A DNA stretch of 64,000 nt from an uncultured Prevotellaceae bacterium (GTDB lineage: Bacteria > Bacteroidota > Bacteroidia > Bacteroidales > Bacteroidaceae), in assembly GCA_900314715.1 (NCBI GenBank), contig OMWI01000014.1:42545-106544 (forward strand), written 5' to 3'. How positions within the stretch are numbered: the first letter of the stretch is position 1; every line of letters begins with the position of its first letter. The notes beneath the pieces are model-generated. The model did no database searches. It was not told where the DNA came from and saw only the letters and a list, made by a program, of their open reading frames with translations. Of the stretch, positions 16,738 through 25,825 are shown piece after piece. The position numbers and the translations under genes were made by a program.

Positions 16738-18206
16738 CAGAATACAATTGCCTCATATACATACAATTCCGCATCGCGCCAACCATCCCATCCGAGTCCT
16801 GCCTTATCTCGTGAACAATGTCCTACAAATTCTTCTTTTGTCCAATCCACTTCATCAGCCACCTGTGGTAAGAATGTTCCGCTATGGAAACCCTTTGTGA
16901 TAAAGATACCATGACGATGCAATTGAAATTCGTCAAGACTCTGTATGCGTCGCATGGGCGTAAGTACAGAAATCTCAATGTCTATGTCTTCCAGTTCATC
17001 GTAACGTAAAGCAGGAAAACGGGGGTCATCAAAGGCAGCAGAACGAGCCATCTCCGCCACGATTTCATACAATGGTACATCTTCTCCAAAGTGTCCCATA
17101 CAACCACGAAGCCAACCATGTTCGTGCAATGACACAAAAGCCCCACACTTCCTATTCAATGTCTCGTTCTTGTAAGCCGCCTCGCTCACCATGATACCCT
17201 TCCCGTCCAACGAGTCCTTAATGCTATTGAAGGCAATCTCCTTCAATAGACGTTTTTCTTCGTCTGTAAGGATAAAAGTCTGTTCTGTCTGTTGTTTACG
17301 AATGACGGCAAACGAATGATAACCTACTACGCGTTGAGGGTCATGATTGTCTATATCACCAGAATTCTGATACAACAAATGCTTCACCTCATAATTATCG
17401 TTAAGCATCAGCATCATCGTGATAATGGCAAACTCACCACAAGCACTCGTTGCAAGATTGGCCATTCCACTTTTCGCGTTTGCCTCGATGGTAGCAATAA
17501 ACCGTTCTACATCACCACTGGCAACTGCCTCACCCGTTTTCTTATCCACCTTACAAGCATCCTCGTAAGTGGGATAATGCGAAAAGTCGCTACTGATAAT
17601 GAATAGATTGTCGTCATTGAAATAAGGCTTCAACACCTCCGCTATTCTTTTCAACTTCGAATAGTCATTTGTAGAAATAATAATGGGAACGATTGGCGGA
17701 ACATCCCCGAATCGGCGTTGTAGGAAAGGCAATTGTACTTCCAAGCAATGCTCTTGACTATGGGCTTTCTTGCTATAAGAGAAGACGCTATCAGCCTCGA
17801 TGAGTTGTTGAGCTACTTCCCTATCCACTTTCACGTTCCCCAAAGGTGTTGCGTAATAGTCAACTTCCACATTCACGGAAGCCCCGTCAAGCCATGTGTG
17901 ATGACTCGGCCCTAAAAGGAAAACACGCTTGTATTGCTTTTCCGTATTGATTGACATGTATGCAGAAGCCGCCACATTGCCAGAGAAATAATACCCAGCA
18001 TGTGGCACGATGAGAGCCGCTACATCATCATACTTGACACTTGCATTGTGGAGTGCAAGATAATTGTCTACCTCCTGACTCAGTTTCTGTGGGTTCCCCT
18101 CGTAGAATCGTCCTGCTTGTGTGGCTGGCCTAACTACAGTCTTTTTCATTTGACTATCGTTCATATTCATCATCATGATTGCAACTATGAGTGTTATTAT
18201 TATCAT
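16737..18206 (-). CDS. Fused AmmeMemoRadiSam proteins B (Memo) and A (AMMECR1)
   Basis: About 489 residues from ATG 18206; a GTG at 18221 or an ATG at 18149 are alternatives. The first part (residues about 20-310) is a Memo domain: 'RPATQAGRFYEGN', 'IVPHAGYYFSGNVA', 'LLGPSHHTWLDG' and 'ISSDFSHYPTYEDA', with the histidines expected to bind metal. The last 170 residues are AMMECR1, with its hallmark 'LRGCMGHFGED' (LRGCIG in most members). If the longer starts are used the protein has a hydrophobic N-terminal stretch ('MIIITLIVAIMMMNM') that could be a membrane anchor, unusual for Memo proteins. Both parts are usually separate genes elsewhere. It sits 46 bases downstream of the large GH2. Confidence 0.88.
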   Translation of the reverse strand: MIIITLIVAIMMMNMNDSQMKKTVVRPATQAGRFYEGNPQKLSQEVDNYLALHNASVKYDDVAALIVPHAGYYFSGNVAASAYMSINTEKQYKRVFLLGPSHHTWLDGASVNVEVDYYATPLGNVKVDREVAQQLIEADSVFSYSKKAHSQEHCLEVQLPFLQRRFGDVPPIVPIIISTNDYSKLKRIAEVLKPYFNDDNLFIISSDFSHYPTYEDACKVDKKTGEAVASGDVERFIATIEANAKSGMANLATSACGEFAIITMMLMLNDNYEVKHLLYQNSGDIDNHDPQRVVGYHSFAVIRKQQTEQTFILTDEEKRLLKEIAFNSIKDSLDGKGIMVSEAAYKNETLNRKCGAFVSLHEHGWLRGCMGHFGEDVPLYEIVAEMARSAAFDDPRFPALRYDELEDIDIEISVLTPMRRIQSLDEFQLHRHGIFITKGFHSGTFLPQVADEVDWTKEEFVGHCSRDKAGLGWDGWRDAELYVYEAIVF

Positions 18207-18252
18207 AATCCCAAATTTCACCCTTGGGGTTTATTCATACAAGATGCTCCAA

Positions 18253-21200
18253 TTAATACAATATCTTCTTCCCGTTTTGTATATAGATGCCCTTTCTGTT
18301 GGGAACGTTATTGAGTCGTCTACCTTGCAAGTCATAATACCCCGTGAGTGATGTCGATGTTGTCTTGGGTAAGTTGATGGCCGTAGCATCGCTTTCAGCT
18401 TGAATGCCAATCTCAGCTGCTGATGTCCAAGCCCTACCATTGATTTCCGACTTAGCAACAAACTTAATGTAGCGTCCCATCGTTGTCGTATTCAACTTAG
18501 CAATTTGCAAGGCGGTTGTGTTCTTAAACTCGCCAGAAACCACAGGTGTTCCCCATGTCTTTCCATCGTTGCTCAAATAGACTTCGTATGCCTTTACCAT
18601 ACCATTTTGATTGCCGTCTTGTCGAGCCAAATACGTGAAAGCGGTCACCCAATAAGGTATACCCATGTCTACAATCAACGTATGAGGACAAGTTGGTTCG
18701 CTTCCTTGATACTCGGTGTGCCAGAATGTGTTGTTATTGCCGTCAAATGCCAGTCGTGCCTCATTGCCTCCATGTTGACTATCAGCACTAACCAGTTTCC
18801 AGTTGCTCTTGTTGATGAACATGTCGAAATGGTAACTCATTACAGGACTATCCATCAATCCTTCAAGACAACAATATGCCTTCACGGTACAAGCATCGTT
18901 GTGTGTCAAGATCGTTGAGTATTTCTGATAGGGTTCGCCATTGATACTATAATAAATGGTAGCATTCTTGGTAGGCGTTGTCATCCTGATACGACCATTA
19001 GCCAATCGTTCGCAACTAACGGGTTGACAAACAGGCATGTTCGCACGAGCCTCATTAACGGCTTTCACTTCGTTCGACAAAGGAATGATGATGAAGCGGA
19101 AGGCCGTATTTGCTGCCTTCAACTCATACTTATCCATCACGTCAGGACCACAAGAAGCATTTCCCAAACCACGGGTAACGGCATCTAAAGACACCACAGC
19201 CGTCTGACAATTCTTGAATTGGTAAGTATGCTTAGAACGGTTGTTGCGGTCGGTATAATTGTCTTCTGCACGGAAATGTACGGCTGATGCAGCCATCTGG
19301 TCGGGAGCCGTGAAGAGCAAGCCATTTCCCTCTTGATTGGTGAGTGCCATCCAACGCACTTCTTGCTTGGTTCCATGTTCTTGCGGCAAGATGTAATCTT
19401 CTTGTTGTTCCGTTACCGTACTCTGATAGATAGCAGGCAGACAAGCCTCCTTACGGTCTCGATAACTATCCCAAGGTCCTCTACCAAACCATTCAAGGCG
19501 TTCCATAGAGGCGGGCATTTCCAAACGGAAACCTATCTTGGGTAAGATAGCTCCACTATTAGAAGGTCGAATAAACGAGTTGACCATGATAGCTCCATCG
19601 GCACAAACAATGAAGTTGAGATTCACGTCAAACGAAGTGCCATTCTGTCCATTATGTGTGCTGGAACAATCGACGTTGACCGTCTTTCCGTCTTCTCCCA
19701 CTTGCGTTTCTATTGTCGCATCTTTCACGGTCAACTTACGCAATCCCATCGCATCCCAACTACTCGTCTGACGCCCGTCGTTGTCGGTAGGCAAACGAAA
19801 TACGTTGAGCAATAATGGTCTGCTCATCATCGAAACGTCATCGTAAACATATCCACTGAGCGTGCCATACGTCTTACTGAATGTTGCCTTGAATCGCTTG
19901 CCCGTAACGGTGATTTGGGTGGAAGTTTCCTCAACTTTCAAATCACTATCTGCTGCTCGTTTCATGAAATCATACATGGGCTTTTGAGCATTCCTTATTT
20001 GTAGCTTTTCTTCTGCCACTACATAACCAGCATCTGCCCAAGGCTTGTTTTCGCGAAGCGTTGCGGTGAAGTGAATGAATACTTCCTTTGTTGCGTCTAC
20101 GGTGTTCAAGTCGGGCATGTTAATCGTAATGGCTACACTATCACCTGCCGCCACTTGACGGTCGATAGTTCCACTCGAAAGCACGTTGCCTTCCTCATCT
20201 TCAACAACGTATTTCACGTCGTATTCGGTACTTGGGAGGAAAGCCATCTTGTTTTTCATTCGGAATTGTGAAGTTTTGCCACTGATAGCATGAAACTCCA
20301 ATGGTTGATATACTTTCTTGGTATTATACGACTTAGCGGTCAGCGAATGGTCGGGGCGCACCAATCCGTTGATGCAGAAGTTTCCGTCATTGGGAACATC
20401 ACCGAAATCGCCTCCATACGCCCAATAATCCTTGCCCGTACTACTCTTCGTAAGCAATCCTTGGTCTTTGAAATCCCAAATAAACTCTCCAGTCAGACAA
20501 GGATATTTTTCATACAGGTTAAACATATCTCTTACATTACCCATCGAATTTCCCATGGAGTGTGAATTTTCGCATTGGATATGTGGCTTTTGTCCTGTCT
20601 TTCCTTGACGAGAAGAACCAATCCACTCGATGGTCTCATAACTGCCATACATGGTTGACGACACATCGGCATAATCGCTATTGCCCTCGTAGTGTGTCAA
20701 TCGGGTGTTATCTAATTGCTTGATGGCTTGCGAAACGTAACGGAAATTCTCGCCATTGCCTGATTCATTGCCAAACGACCAGATGAAGATGCAGACATGA
20801 TTGCGCATCCAACGCACGTGATTTTGCGAACGTTCCACCATTGCATGACGGAATTTTTCTACAGATGAGAGTCGCGTGTTCGCATGACATTCTACATTTG
20901 CCTCCGCCAACACGTAGAGACCATATTTATCACAAAGGTCGTAGAAAATGGGATCGTTGGGATAGTGTGACGTACGAATGGCATTGATATTCAATCGTTT
21001 CATCGTCTTGATGTCTTCCTCTATCTCTGCATCACTAATGGCTCGTCCGTCAACAGGCGAAAAATCATGACGGTTCACGCCATGGAAAACCATACGTTTA
21101 CCGTTGATAGTCAATGCACCATCTGCACGAATTGCCACTTCACGGAATCCTACTTTTCCTCCGCGTATGTCAACCGACTTACCTTGTGCATCTTTCAACA

Positions 21201-22218
21201 CCAACACTAAATCATAGAGATTAGGTGTTTCCGCACTCCAAAGGCGCGGTTTCTTCACGTCTATGTCGAGACTCATTTCTGCTTGTGCCTGTGCCGAAGC
21301 ACTTGCGATGGTGGTTGTACCATCATTGATTCGCACTTCCACGCTACCGCCTTGAATAGGCTCTACGTTCGTCAATGATACTTTCACGTTTGCCTTTGCA
21401 TTGGTATAAGTATTGTCTAAGTCGGTGGTGAAGAAATAATCACGTATCTGACTCTTCGGTGCCGCCCACAAGAAACAATGACGTTGTATTCCCGTCAGAC
21501 GCCAATAGTCTTGACATTCCAAGAAAGAACCGCTGGTGAAACGATACACTTGCAAAGCGATGCTATTCTCACCCTCTACCAAATACTTCGTGATATTGAA
21601 TTCAGATGGCAAATACGAGTCTTCTGAATATCCTACTCGCTGACCATTCACCCAAAGATAATAACCATGTCCTACGCCATTGAATCGCACATATACATCA
21701 CGACCATTCCATTCGGCAGGGATAGTGAACGTGCGACGATAGGTACCCACGGGATTTGGCATAGAACTGTTATAGGTAAACCATCCTGGACGGGAAGCCA
21801 TAACACTATAGGTATTCTCATCGAACGAGAAGGGATAGGCAACATTGCAATAGAGTGGCTTGTCCCACGATTTCCCATGGCGCAATCCCCATACTTGCCA
21901 ACTGGAAGGTACGTCGATAACGGTCCATGTCGCATCGTTATAATCCTTGGCGCATACGGTTGACGTAACCTTTGATGGCGAGTTCACCCATTGGAATTTC
22001 CATTGCCCATCCAAGGATTGATAATAAGGAGAAACGGCAAAGTTGTTCTTGCTGATATCTTCTTCCGTTGCCATCGGTATTGATAGTGTATGCGCGGTTT
22101 CTCGGTTTACACTCGTGATGGTCGGGTCGTCCCATTCATTGCCCGTTTGTGCCATCATACCGACACATCCCATTATCAGGGCGACTCCCGTCATTGTGAT
22201 TTTCTTGATTGATTTCAT
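18253..22218 (-). CDS. GH2 beta-galactosidase with F5/8-type C-terminal module and T9SS-like tail
   Basis: 1321 residues, signal peptide at the N-terminus ('GVALIMGCVGMMAQ'). LacZ-type order: sugar-binding sandwich ('YSEDSYLPSEFNITK'), TIM barrel with acid/base Glu485 in 'WSFGNESGNG' and nucleophile Glu550 in 'CENSHSMGNS', then the Bgal small-chain-like domain ('LEWFGRGPWDSYRDRK'). A chitobiase/CHB_HEX-like insert ('ATIYYSINGEPYQKYS') and a discoidin (F5/8 type C) domain ('HTEYQGSEPTCPHTLIVDMG') follow. The last residues 'YDLQGRRLNNVPNRKGIYI' resemble a type IX secretion tail. LacZ homologues of about 1030 residues lack these additions, so this is a secreted, possibly surface-bound enzyme. 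It follows GH27 in the same transcript and may remove terminal galactose. Confidence 0.9.
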   Translation of the reverse strand: MKSIKKITMTGVALIMGCVGMMAQTGNEWDDPTITSVNRETAHTLSIPMATEEDISKNNFAVSPYYQSLDGQWKFQWVNSPSKVTSTVCAKDYNDATWTVIDVPSSWQVWGLRHGKSWDKPLYCNVAYPFSFDENTYSVMASRPGWFTYNSSMPNPVGTYRRTFTIPAEWNGRDVYVRFNGVGHGYYLWVNGQRVGYSEDSYLPSEFNITKYLVEGENSIALQVYRFTSGSFLECQDYWRLTGIQRHCFLWAAPKSQIRDYFFTTDLDNTYTNAKANVKVSLTNVEPIQGGSVEVRINDGTTTIASASAQAQAEMSLDIDVKKPRLWSAETPNLYDLVLVLKDAQGKSVDIRGGKVGFREVAIRADGALTINGKRMVFHGVNRHDFSPVDGRAISDAEIEEDIKTMKRLNINAIRTSHYPNDPIFYDLCDKYGLYVLAEANVECHANTRLSSVEKFRHAMVERSQNHVRWMRNHVCIFIWSFGNESGNGENFRYVSQAIKQLDNTRLTHYEGNSDYADVSSTMYGSYETIEWIGSSRQGKTGQKPHIQCENSHSMGNSMGNVRDMFNLYEKYPCLTGEFIWDFKDQGLLTKSSTGKDYWAYGGDFGDVPNDGNFCINGLVRPDHSLTAKSYNTKKVYQPLEFHAISGKTSQFRMKNKMAFLPSTEYDVKYVVEDEEGNVLSSGTIDRQVAAGDSVAITINMPDLNTVDATKEVFIHFTATLRENKPWADAGYVVAEEKLQIRNAQKPMYDFMKRAADSDLKVEETSTQITVTGKRFKATFSKTYGTLSGYVYDDVSMMSRPLLLNVFRLPTDNDGRQTSSWDAMGLRKLTVKDATIETQVGEDGKTVNVDCSSTHNGQNGTSFDVNLNFIVCADGAIMVNSFIRPSNSGAILPKIGFRLEMPASMERLEWFGRGPWDSYRDRKEACLPAIYQSTVTEQQEDYILPQEHGTKQEVRWMALTNQEGNGLLFTAPDQMAASAVHFRAEDNYTDRNNRSKHTYQFKNCQTAVVSLDAVTRGLGNASCGPDVMDKYELKAANTAFRFIIIPLSNEVKAVNEARANMPVCQPVSCERLANGRIRMTTPTKNATIYYSINGEPYQKYSTILTHNDACTVKAYCCLEGLMDSPVMSYHFDMFINKSNWKLVSADSQHGGNEARLAFDGNNNTFWHTEYQGSEPTCPHTLIVDMGIPYWVTAFTYLARQDGNQNGMVKAYEVYLSNDGKTWGTPVVSGEFKNTTALQIAKLNTTTMGRYIKFVAKSEINGRAWTSAAEIGIQAESDATAINLPKTTSTSLTGYYDLQGRRLNNVPNRKGIYIQNGKKILY

Positions 22219-22262
22219 GATTGCTTTGTTTTTATGTTTTTCCTATCTTCACCCCACTCTAT

Positions 22263-23999
22263 TCACTTACTGAGTATCTTCTTCCCGTTTTGCACGATAA
22301 TACGCGCATTCGAATGATATGGGCGCCCCAACAAATCGAAAGAGGATTCCGTATTCGTAGTGTTTTCCAACGACATAGCTTGAATGTCACTCGGCGTATT
22401 GGAAACGAGGTCGATATAATCAATGTCAGGCATCCAACCCGTAGGATTGGAGAGACGAATGGTGTTGCGCCCTTTCTGCAATGTTACGTTTACGTTTCGC
22501 TTGCCTACCGTTTGCCATCCGCCACTATTCACGCTCACGGTTTGCACACGTTGACCGTTTACGTCGATGCGGATATTGCGAGCCTCACCAGAGATATAGC
22601 CAATGGTCAACGTATACTTACCGCCTTCATCCGAATAGACATCACGGAATTGCAAGTCGTTTTGTTCGCTATAACCCAACCATCCTGCCTTGAGACCACA
22701 ACTGCAATAGTCGGCATACTCATAAACGCCTGTTCTTTCGGCTTGGTTGTTTTTCAATTCTTGATAATCGCTGATATAAGCCGTCTCTGCCTCATAGCGT
22801 TTACGTTCCAATCTACTTTCTGCCTCTGCCATATAGATTCGTGTACCGTGTGCGGGAATGCTTACTTCGTATTTCTCGGTAAACTCGCCAATGTCCTTTC
22901 TCTGGAAAAGGTCGCGTAATTTCACCATACCGTCTAAGCAGAGGTCGGTGAATTTCACGGTAGCGTTTTTCGCGGCATCGTTGGGATTATAGATGGCAAA
23001 CGCACGTTTCAATCCGTTCAGGGTCTCCACGTCTTTCACCAAGACATAACAATCGTTTGTCTTCCCAACGACGTATGCCTGCTGATAGAGTGTATCTTGG
23101 TTGAGCGAAATGAGTTCCTTGTTCTTCAGCAACGTGAGCGCGTCACTTCTGATGTTTGCCATATCGCAACCGATAAGCAAGGGTGAGTTCATGATGCACC
23201 ACATCCCGAAGTGGGTCTTGTCTTCCTCGGTACTTAACGAGCGCCCTACTTCCAACATATCCATATCGTTGAAATGACCATCATAGCAATAAGCGCTCAT
23301 ATAGAGGTTTTCGGCCAAGATGCCTTTAACAGAACCCCAACTATTATTGATGTCATGCGTGGTGCGCCATGAGAAGGCAACATCGTGTACCCATGTACCT
23401 GGATAATCCCATCTACACACGTTGAGACGCACGTCATCGCGCCCTGTTGCCTTGATGGCATTGCAAATGGCAGTATATCGTTCTTGTGGGTTCAGAGACA
23501 GGTGTTGGGTGTTTTGCGGAGCATCACCACCACAGAAGTCTACCTTCACGAAGTCGAAACCGCACTCCTTGAAATAGAAATCGGCATCACGCTGGTCGTA
23601 GTTGTAGAATCCCACGTTCACGCTCAGCACGTCACCGTTATACATGTTTCCGCAGGTGTTGGCTCCAGCGTCGCTATAGATACCAGCCTTCAATCCCTTC
23701 TGGTGGATATAGTCGGCTACGGGTTTCAATCCTCTCGGAAATCGCGTGGGATGAATCTTCAACTCGCCCGTCTGGGTATCACGCCCGCCGAAGAAACCAT
23801 CGTCAATGTTGATGTGGTCATATCCAACAGCTTTCAATCCTTTCGACACCATCGCGTCTGCTTGTCTGCGAATCAGCGCATCACTGATGTTCACGCCATA
23901 AGTGTTCCACGAACTCCATCCCATCGTAGGACCGCCTTGAGCCAATAGGTTTGTCTGCATCATGGCAAGACAACAAAAAATCAATATCTTTTTCATCAT
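22263..23999 (-). CDS. GH27 alpha-galactosidase with CBM35-like domain and T9SS-like tail
   Basis: 578 residues from ATG 23999, giving signal peptide MMKKILIFCCLAMMQTNLLAQ; a start at 24029 would add ten residues before it. GH27 motifs: 'PTMGWSSWNTYG', 'YDHINIDDGFF', nucleophile Asp in 'FVKVDFCGGD' (about residue 154), acid/base Asp in 'FNDMDMLEVG' (about 247). A C-terminal CBM35/CBM6-like domain contains 'YTLTIGYISGEARNIRIDVN' and 'MPDIDYIDLV'. The ending 'FDLLGRPYHS ... IVQNGKKILSK' looks like a type IX sorting tail. Known members release alpha-1,6-galactose from galactomannan, raffinose and related sugars. The neighbouring GH26 cluster supports galactomannan. Confidence 0.93.
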   Translation of the reverse strand: MMKKILIFCCLAMMQTNLLAQGGPTMGWSSWNTYGVNISDALIRRQADAMVSKGLKAVGYDHINIDDGFFGGRDTQTGELKIHPTRFPRGLKPVADYIHQKGLKAGIYSDAGANTCGNMYNGDVLSVNVGFYNYDQRDADFYFKECGFDFVKVDFCGGDAPQNTQHLSLNPQERYTAICNAIKATGRDDVRLNVCRWDYPGTWVHDVAFSWRTTHDINNSWGSVKGILAENLYMSAYCYDGHFNDMDMLEVGRSLSTEEDKTHFGMWCIMNSPLLIGCDMANIRSDALTLLKNKELISLNQDTLYQQAYVVGKTNDCYVLVKDVETLNGLKRAFAIYNPNDAAKNATVKFTDLCLDGMVKLRDLFQRKDIGEFTEKYEVSIPAHGTRIYMAEAESRLERKRYEAETAYISDYQELKNNQAERTGVYEYADYCSCGLKAGWLGYSEQNDLQFRDVYSDEGGKYTLTIGYISGEARNIRIDVNGQRVQTVSVNSGGWQTVGKRNVNVTLQKGRNTIRLSNPTGWMPDIDYIDLVSNTPSDIQAMSLENTTNTESSFDLLGRPYHSNARIIVQNGKKILSK

Positions 24000-24027
24000 T
24001 ATATGTATAAACAATTTCATTAGTTTC

Positions 24028-24098
24028 ATTGTGAATTGACAATTGTGAATTTTGAATTCTTAATTGTGAATTGATAATTGTGAATTCTTCATTCTTTA
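24028..24098. repeat. AATTGTGAATTG-type intergenic repeat upstream of GH27
   Basis: Irregular direct and inverted copies of AATTGTGAATT, ending in ATTCTTCATTCTTT. A 19-base stretch here (AATTGTGAATTGATAATTG) is identical to one at 28034-28056, also followed by ATTCTTC units. Relative to the adjacent gene the orientation is opposite at the two loci, which argues against a leader-RNA switch. Confidence 0.7.
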
Positions 24099-24106
24099 TT
24101 TCCATG

Positions 24107-24137
24107 CAAAGTTACTCATAAATTCTGAGGAATCAAA
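24107..24137 (-). promoter_or_regulatory. Promoter for the GH27-GH2-Amr gene set
   Basis: On the minus strand TTTG (24137-24134), 19 bases, then TAACTTTG (24114-24107): a full Bacteroidetes promoter. Transcription would start near 24100, giving a leader of about 100 bases that includes the AATTGTGAATT repeats. Confidence 0.65.
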
Positions 24138-24166
24138 CCCATTAAGTTATTTTTTTCTCGTCTATT

Positions 24167-24196
24167 TTTGTCTTTCACATTTTCTTTGTACCTTTG
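24167..24196 (+). promoter_or_regulatory. Promoter for the VanX-like dipeptidase gene
   Basis: TTTG at 24167-24170 and TACCTTTG at 24189-24196, separated by 18 bases. The start codon at 24227 is 30 bases downstream. Confidence 0.6.
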
Positions 24197-24226
24197 TAAT
24201 TCATTACAAATAAAAAGATACATATC

Positions 24227-25018
24227 ATGAAAAAAACAACCCTTTGTCTACTCATTGCCCTCATCCTTTTCAATTGTGGTCTTGGCGCAGTATTATTCTA
24301 CAAATATCACAAAAACAAAACCGTGGTTGTCAGCCCGACAGACGATAGCAGTCAGTTCGTAACGCTCACAGATGCCGTTCCAGATGCCATTCTGGAGATA
24401 CGCTATTACGGAACTTACAACTTTGTAGGAACTCGCATAGATGGTTATGAGCAACCTACCGCTTTGCTGACCAAGAAGGCTGCCAAAGCATTGAAGGAAG
24501 TGAGCGACGATGTCATTCGTCAGGGATACCGTCTGAAAATATACGATGCTTACCGCCCTCAAAAGGGGGTTGACCATTTCGTACGTTGGGCCGCTAACAT
24601 TCCCGATACGAAGATGAAAGCTTACTTCTATCCCGATCTCGACAAGAGTGTGCTCTTTGACCAAGAGTATATCATGGCGAAAAGTGGACACACCCGTGGT
24701 TCTACCGTCGACCTGACTTTGTTCGACATGGCAACGGAAAAGGAATTGGATATGGGTGGCACATTCGACTGGTTCGGTCCTGAGAGTCACCCCGATTTCT
24801 GCGGCAACCCTGAAACTGGCGAATATACTGGCGACAACCATAAGAGTCCCGTTGGCCGTAGCATCACCGCTGAACAATTCGTTCACCGTATGATTCTTCG
24901 TCGCGCCATGCTCGCCCACGGCTTTAAGCCTTTGGATACGGAGTGGTGGCACTTCACCCTACGCGATGAACCATTCCCCGACACCTACTTTACCTTCCCC
25001 GTAAAGCAACTTCCTTAA
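24227..25018 (+). CDS. M15D D-Ala-D-Ala dipeptidase (VanX/DdpX-like)
   Basis: 263 residues with an N-terminal hydrophobic segment ('LCLLIALILFNCGLGAVLFY') that serves as signal or anchor. The zinc and catalytic motifs are complete: 'SGHTRGSTVDLTLFD' (SxHxxGxAxD family motif) and 'LDTEWWHFTL' near the C-terminus with the catalytic Glu and third His ligand. 'LKIYDAYRPQKG' holds the conserved Arg. Family members split D-Ala-D-Ala; outside vancomycin-resistance clusters they recycle peptidoglycan fragments. No vanHA, sensor kinase or regulator is nearby, so resistance is not implied. Confidence 0.9.
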   Translation: MKKTTLCLLIALILFNCGLGAVLFYKYHKNKTVVVSPTDDSSQFVTLTDAVPDAILEIRYYGTYNFVGTRIDGYEQPTALLTKKAAKALKEVSDDVIRQGYRLKIYDAYRPQKGVDHFVRWAANIPDTKMKAYFYPDLDKSVLFDQEYIMAKSGHTRGSTVDLTLFDMATEKELDMGGTFDWFGPESHPDFCGNPETGEYTGDNHKSPVGRSITAEQFVHRMILRRAMLAHGFKPLDTEWWHFTLRDEPFPDTYFTFPVKQLP

Positions 25019-25030
25019 TTCCTTGTTTTT

Positions 25031-25256
25031 GCAACTTTGCAACTTTGCAACTTTGCAACTTTGCAACTTTAGTACCTTCTAATATTCTGAACTGATAATT
25101 TACTGAGTCAATAATAAGTAATTAAGAATTATATTATATATATAATTATATTAATATATTATTATAATAATATATTAATATAAAATTTGAACTCTCTATA
25201 TTTTCAGAAAATGTGAACCTATCTAAGTTGCAAAGTTGCAAAGTTACAAAGTTGCA
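25031..25256. repeat. Element B: inverted tandem-repeat arms around a 38-bp palindrome
   Basis: Left arm 25031-25072 is five copies of GCAACTTT. Right arm 25223-25256 is its reverse complement (unit GTTGCAAA) with one substituted base. The 150-base AT-rich core between them has a perfect 38-base palindrome at 25146-25183. The palindrome sequence is identical to that of element C, but the arm unit is different. It lies 12 bases after the dipeptidase stop. Confidence 0.9.
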
Positions 25257-25342
25257 TTTTCTGATTTCTCGAACACATTTGGACTCAGTCGATTATTCGT
25301 AGGGAATAAAAACATAGTTAGATAATCAATGCTTGCGTGGAA

Positions 25343-25556
25343 GATGCCGTAGGCATCAGATGATAGTAGCCAGCTATGCAGCTGCCCCATTGGGGGCTGC
25401 GAACCAACGGTCACTGTTCGCGAAGCGAGGGAAAGTAAATGGCTGGTTAAGATATGGATATATAAAAATGCAAGCCTTTAGGTTTGCGACATGCTTCATC
25501 ATGTCCCTTGCATAACAGCAAGGGATTATATGTGTATCTTCCTAACCCAGCCATTT
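25343..25556 (+). other. Possible structured RNA or REP-like element
   Basis: A GC-richer island within AT-rich repeats. A perfect hairpin GATGCC/GGCATC lies at 25343-25357. Further on, a 10-base helix pairs 25437-25446 with 25547-25556 (AAATGGCTGG/CCAGCCATTT) and encloses three consecutive hairpins: 25470-25487 (GCAAGCC/GGTTTGC), 25488-25505 (GACATG/CATGTC) and 25505-25524 (CCCTTGC/GCAAGGG). The strand is not certain because palindromic helices form either way. It could be a transcribed structured RNA or a REP/BIME-like repeat. No protein is supported. Confidence 0.5.
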
Positions 25557-25581
25557 CGCCAGAACGTGGAAACATTAACAA

Positions 25582-25810
25582 ACTAACAATTAACAATTAA
25601 CAATTAACAATAAGATAGGTTATTACTATTTTTTCTTTAGTTGATGTTATATAATGAAACAATATATAGGTAAATATAATAATTATTAGTATTATAATTT
25701 TATATTAATATATTATTATAATAATATATTAATATAATACAATATGCCGACTTTTGTTTTACTACATAGATAGTACCTTATTGTTAATTGTTAATTGTTA
25801 ATTTGTTAGT
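25582..25810. repeat. Element C: inverted tandem-repeat arms around a 38-bp palindrome
   Basis: Left arm 25582-25614 is built from a 7-base unit (AACAATT). Right arm 25777-25810 is its reverse complement apart from one extra base. The 162-base core contains the same perfect 38-base palindrome as element B, at 25700-25737. The palindrome centre is 58 bases from the right arm, as in element B. Confidence 0.88.
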
Positions 25811-25825
25811 ACCGCATTTGCACTC

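Noticed and set aside
24227-25018. Vancomycin-resistance cluster
   Set aside because: Only the VanX-like gene is present; no vanH, vanA/B ligase, sensor or regulator is nearby.
25333-25515. 60-residue open frame in the structured region
   Set aside because: It crosses several perfect hairpins, has no promoter or ribosome site, and its composition is not protein-like; a structured element explains the sequence better.
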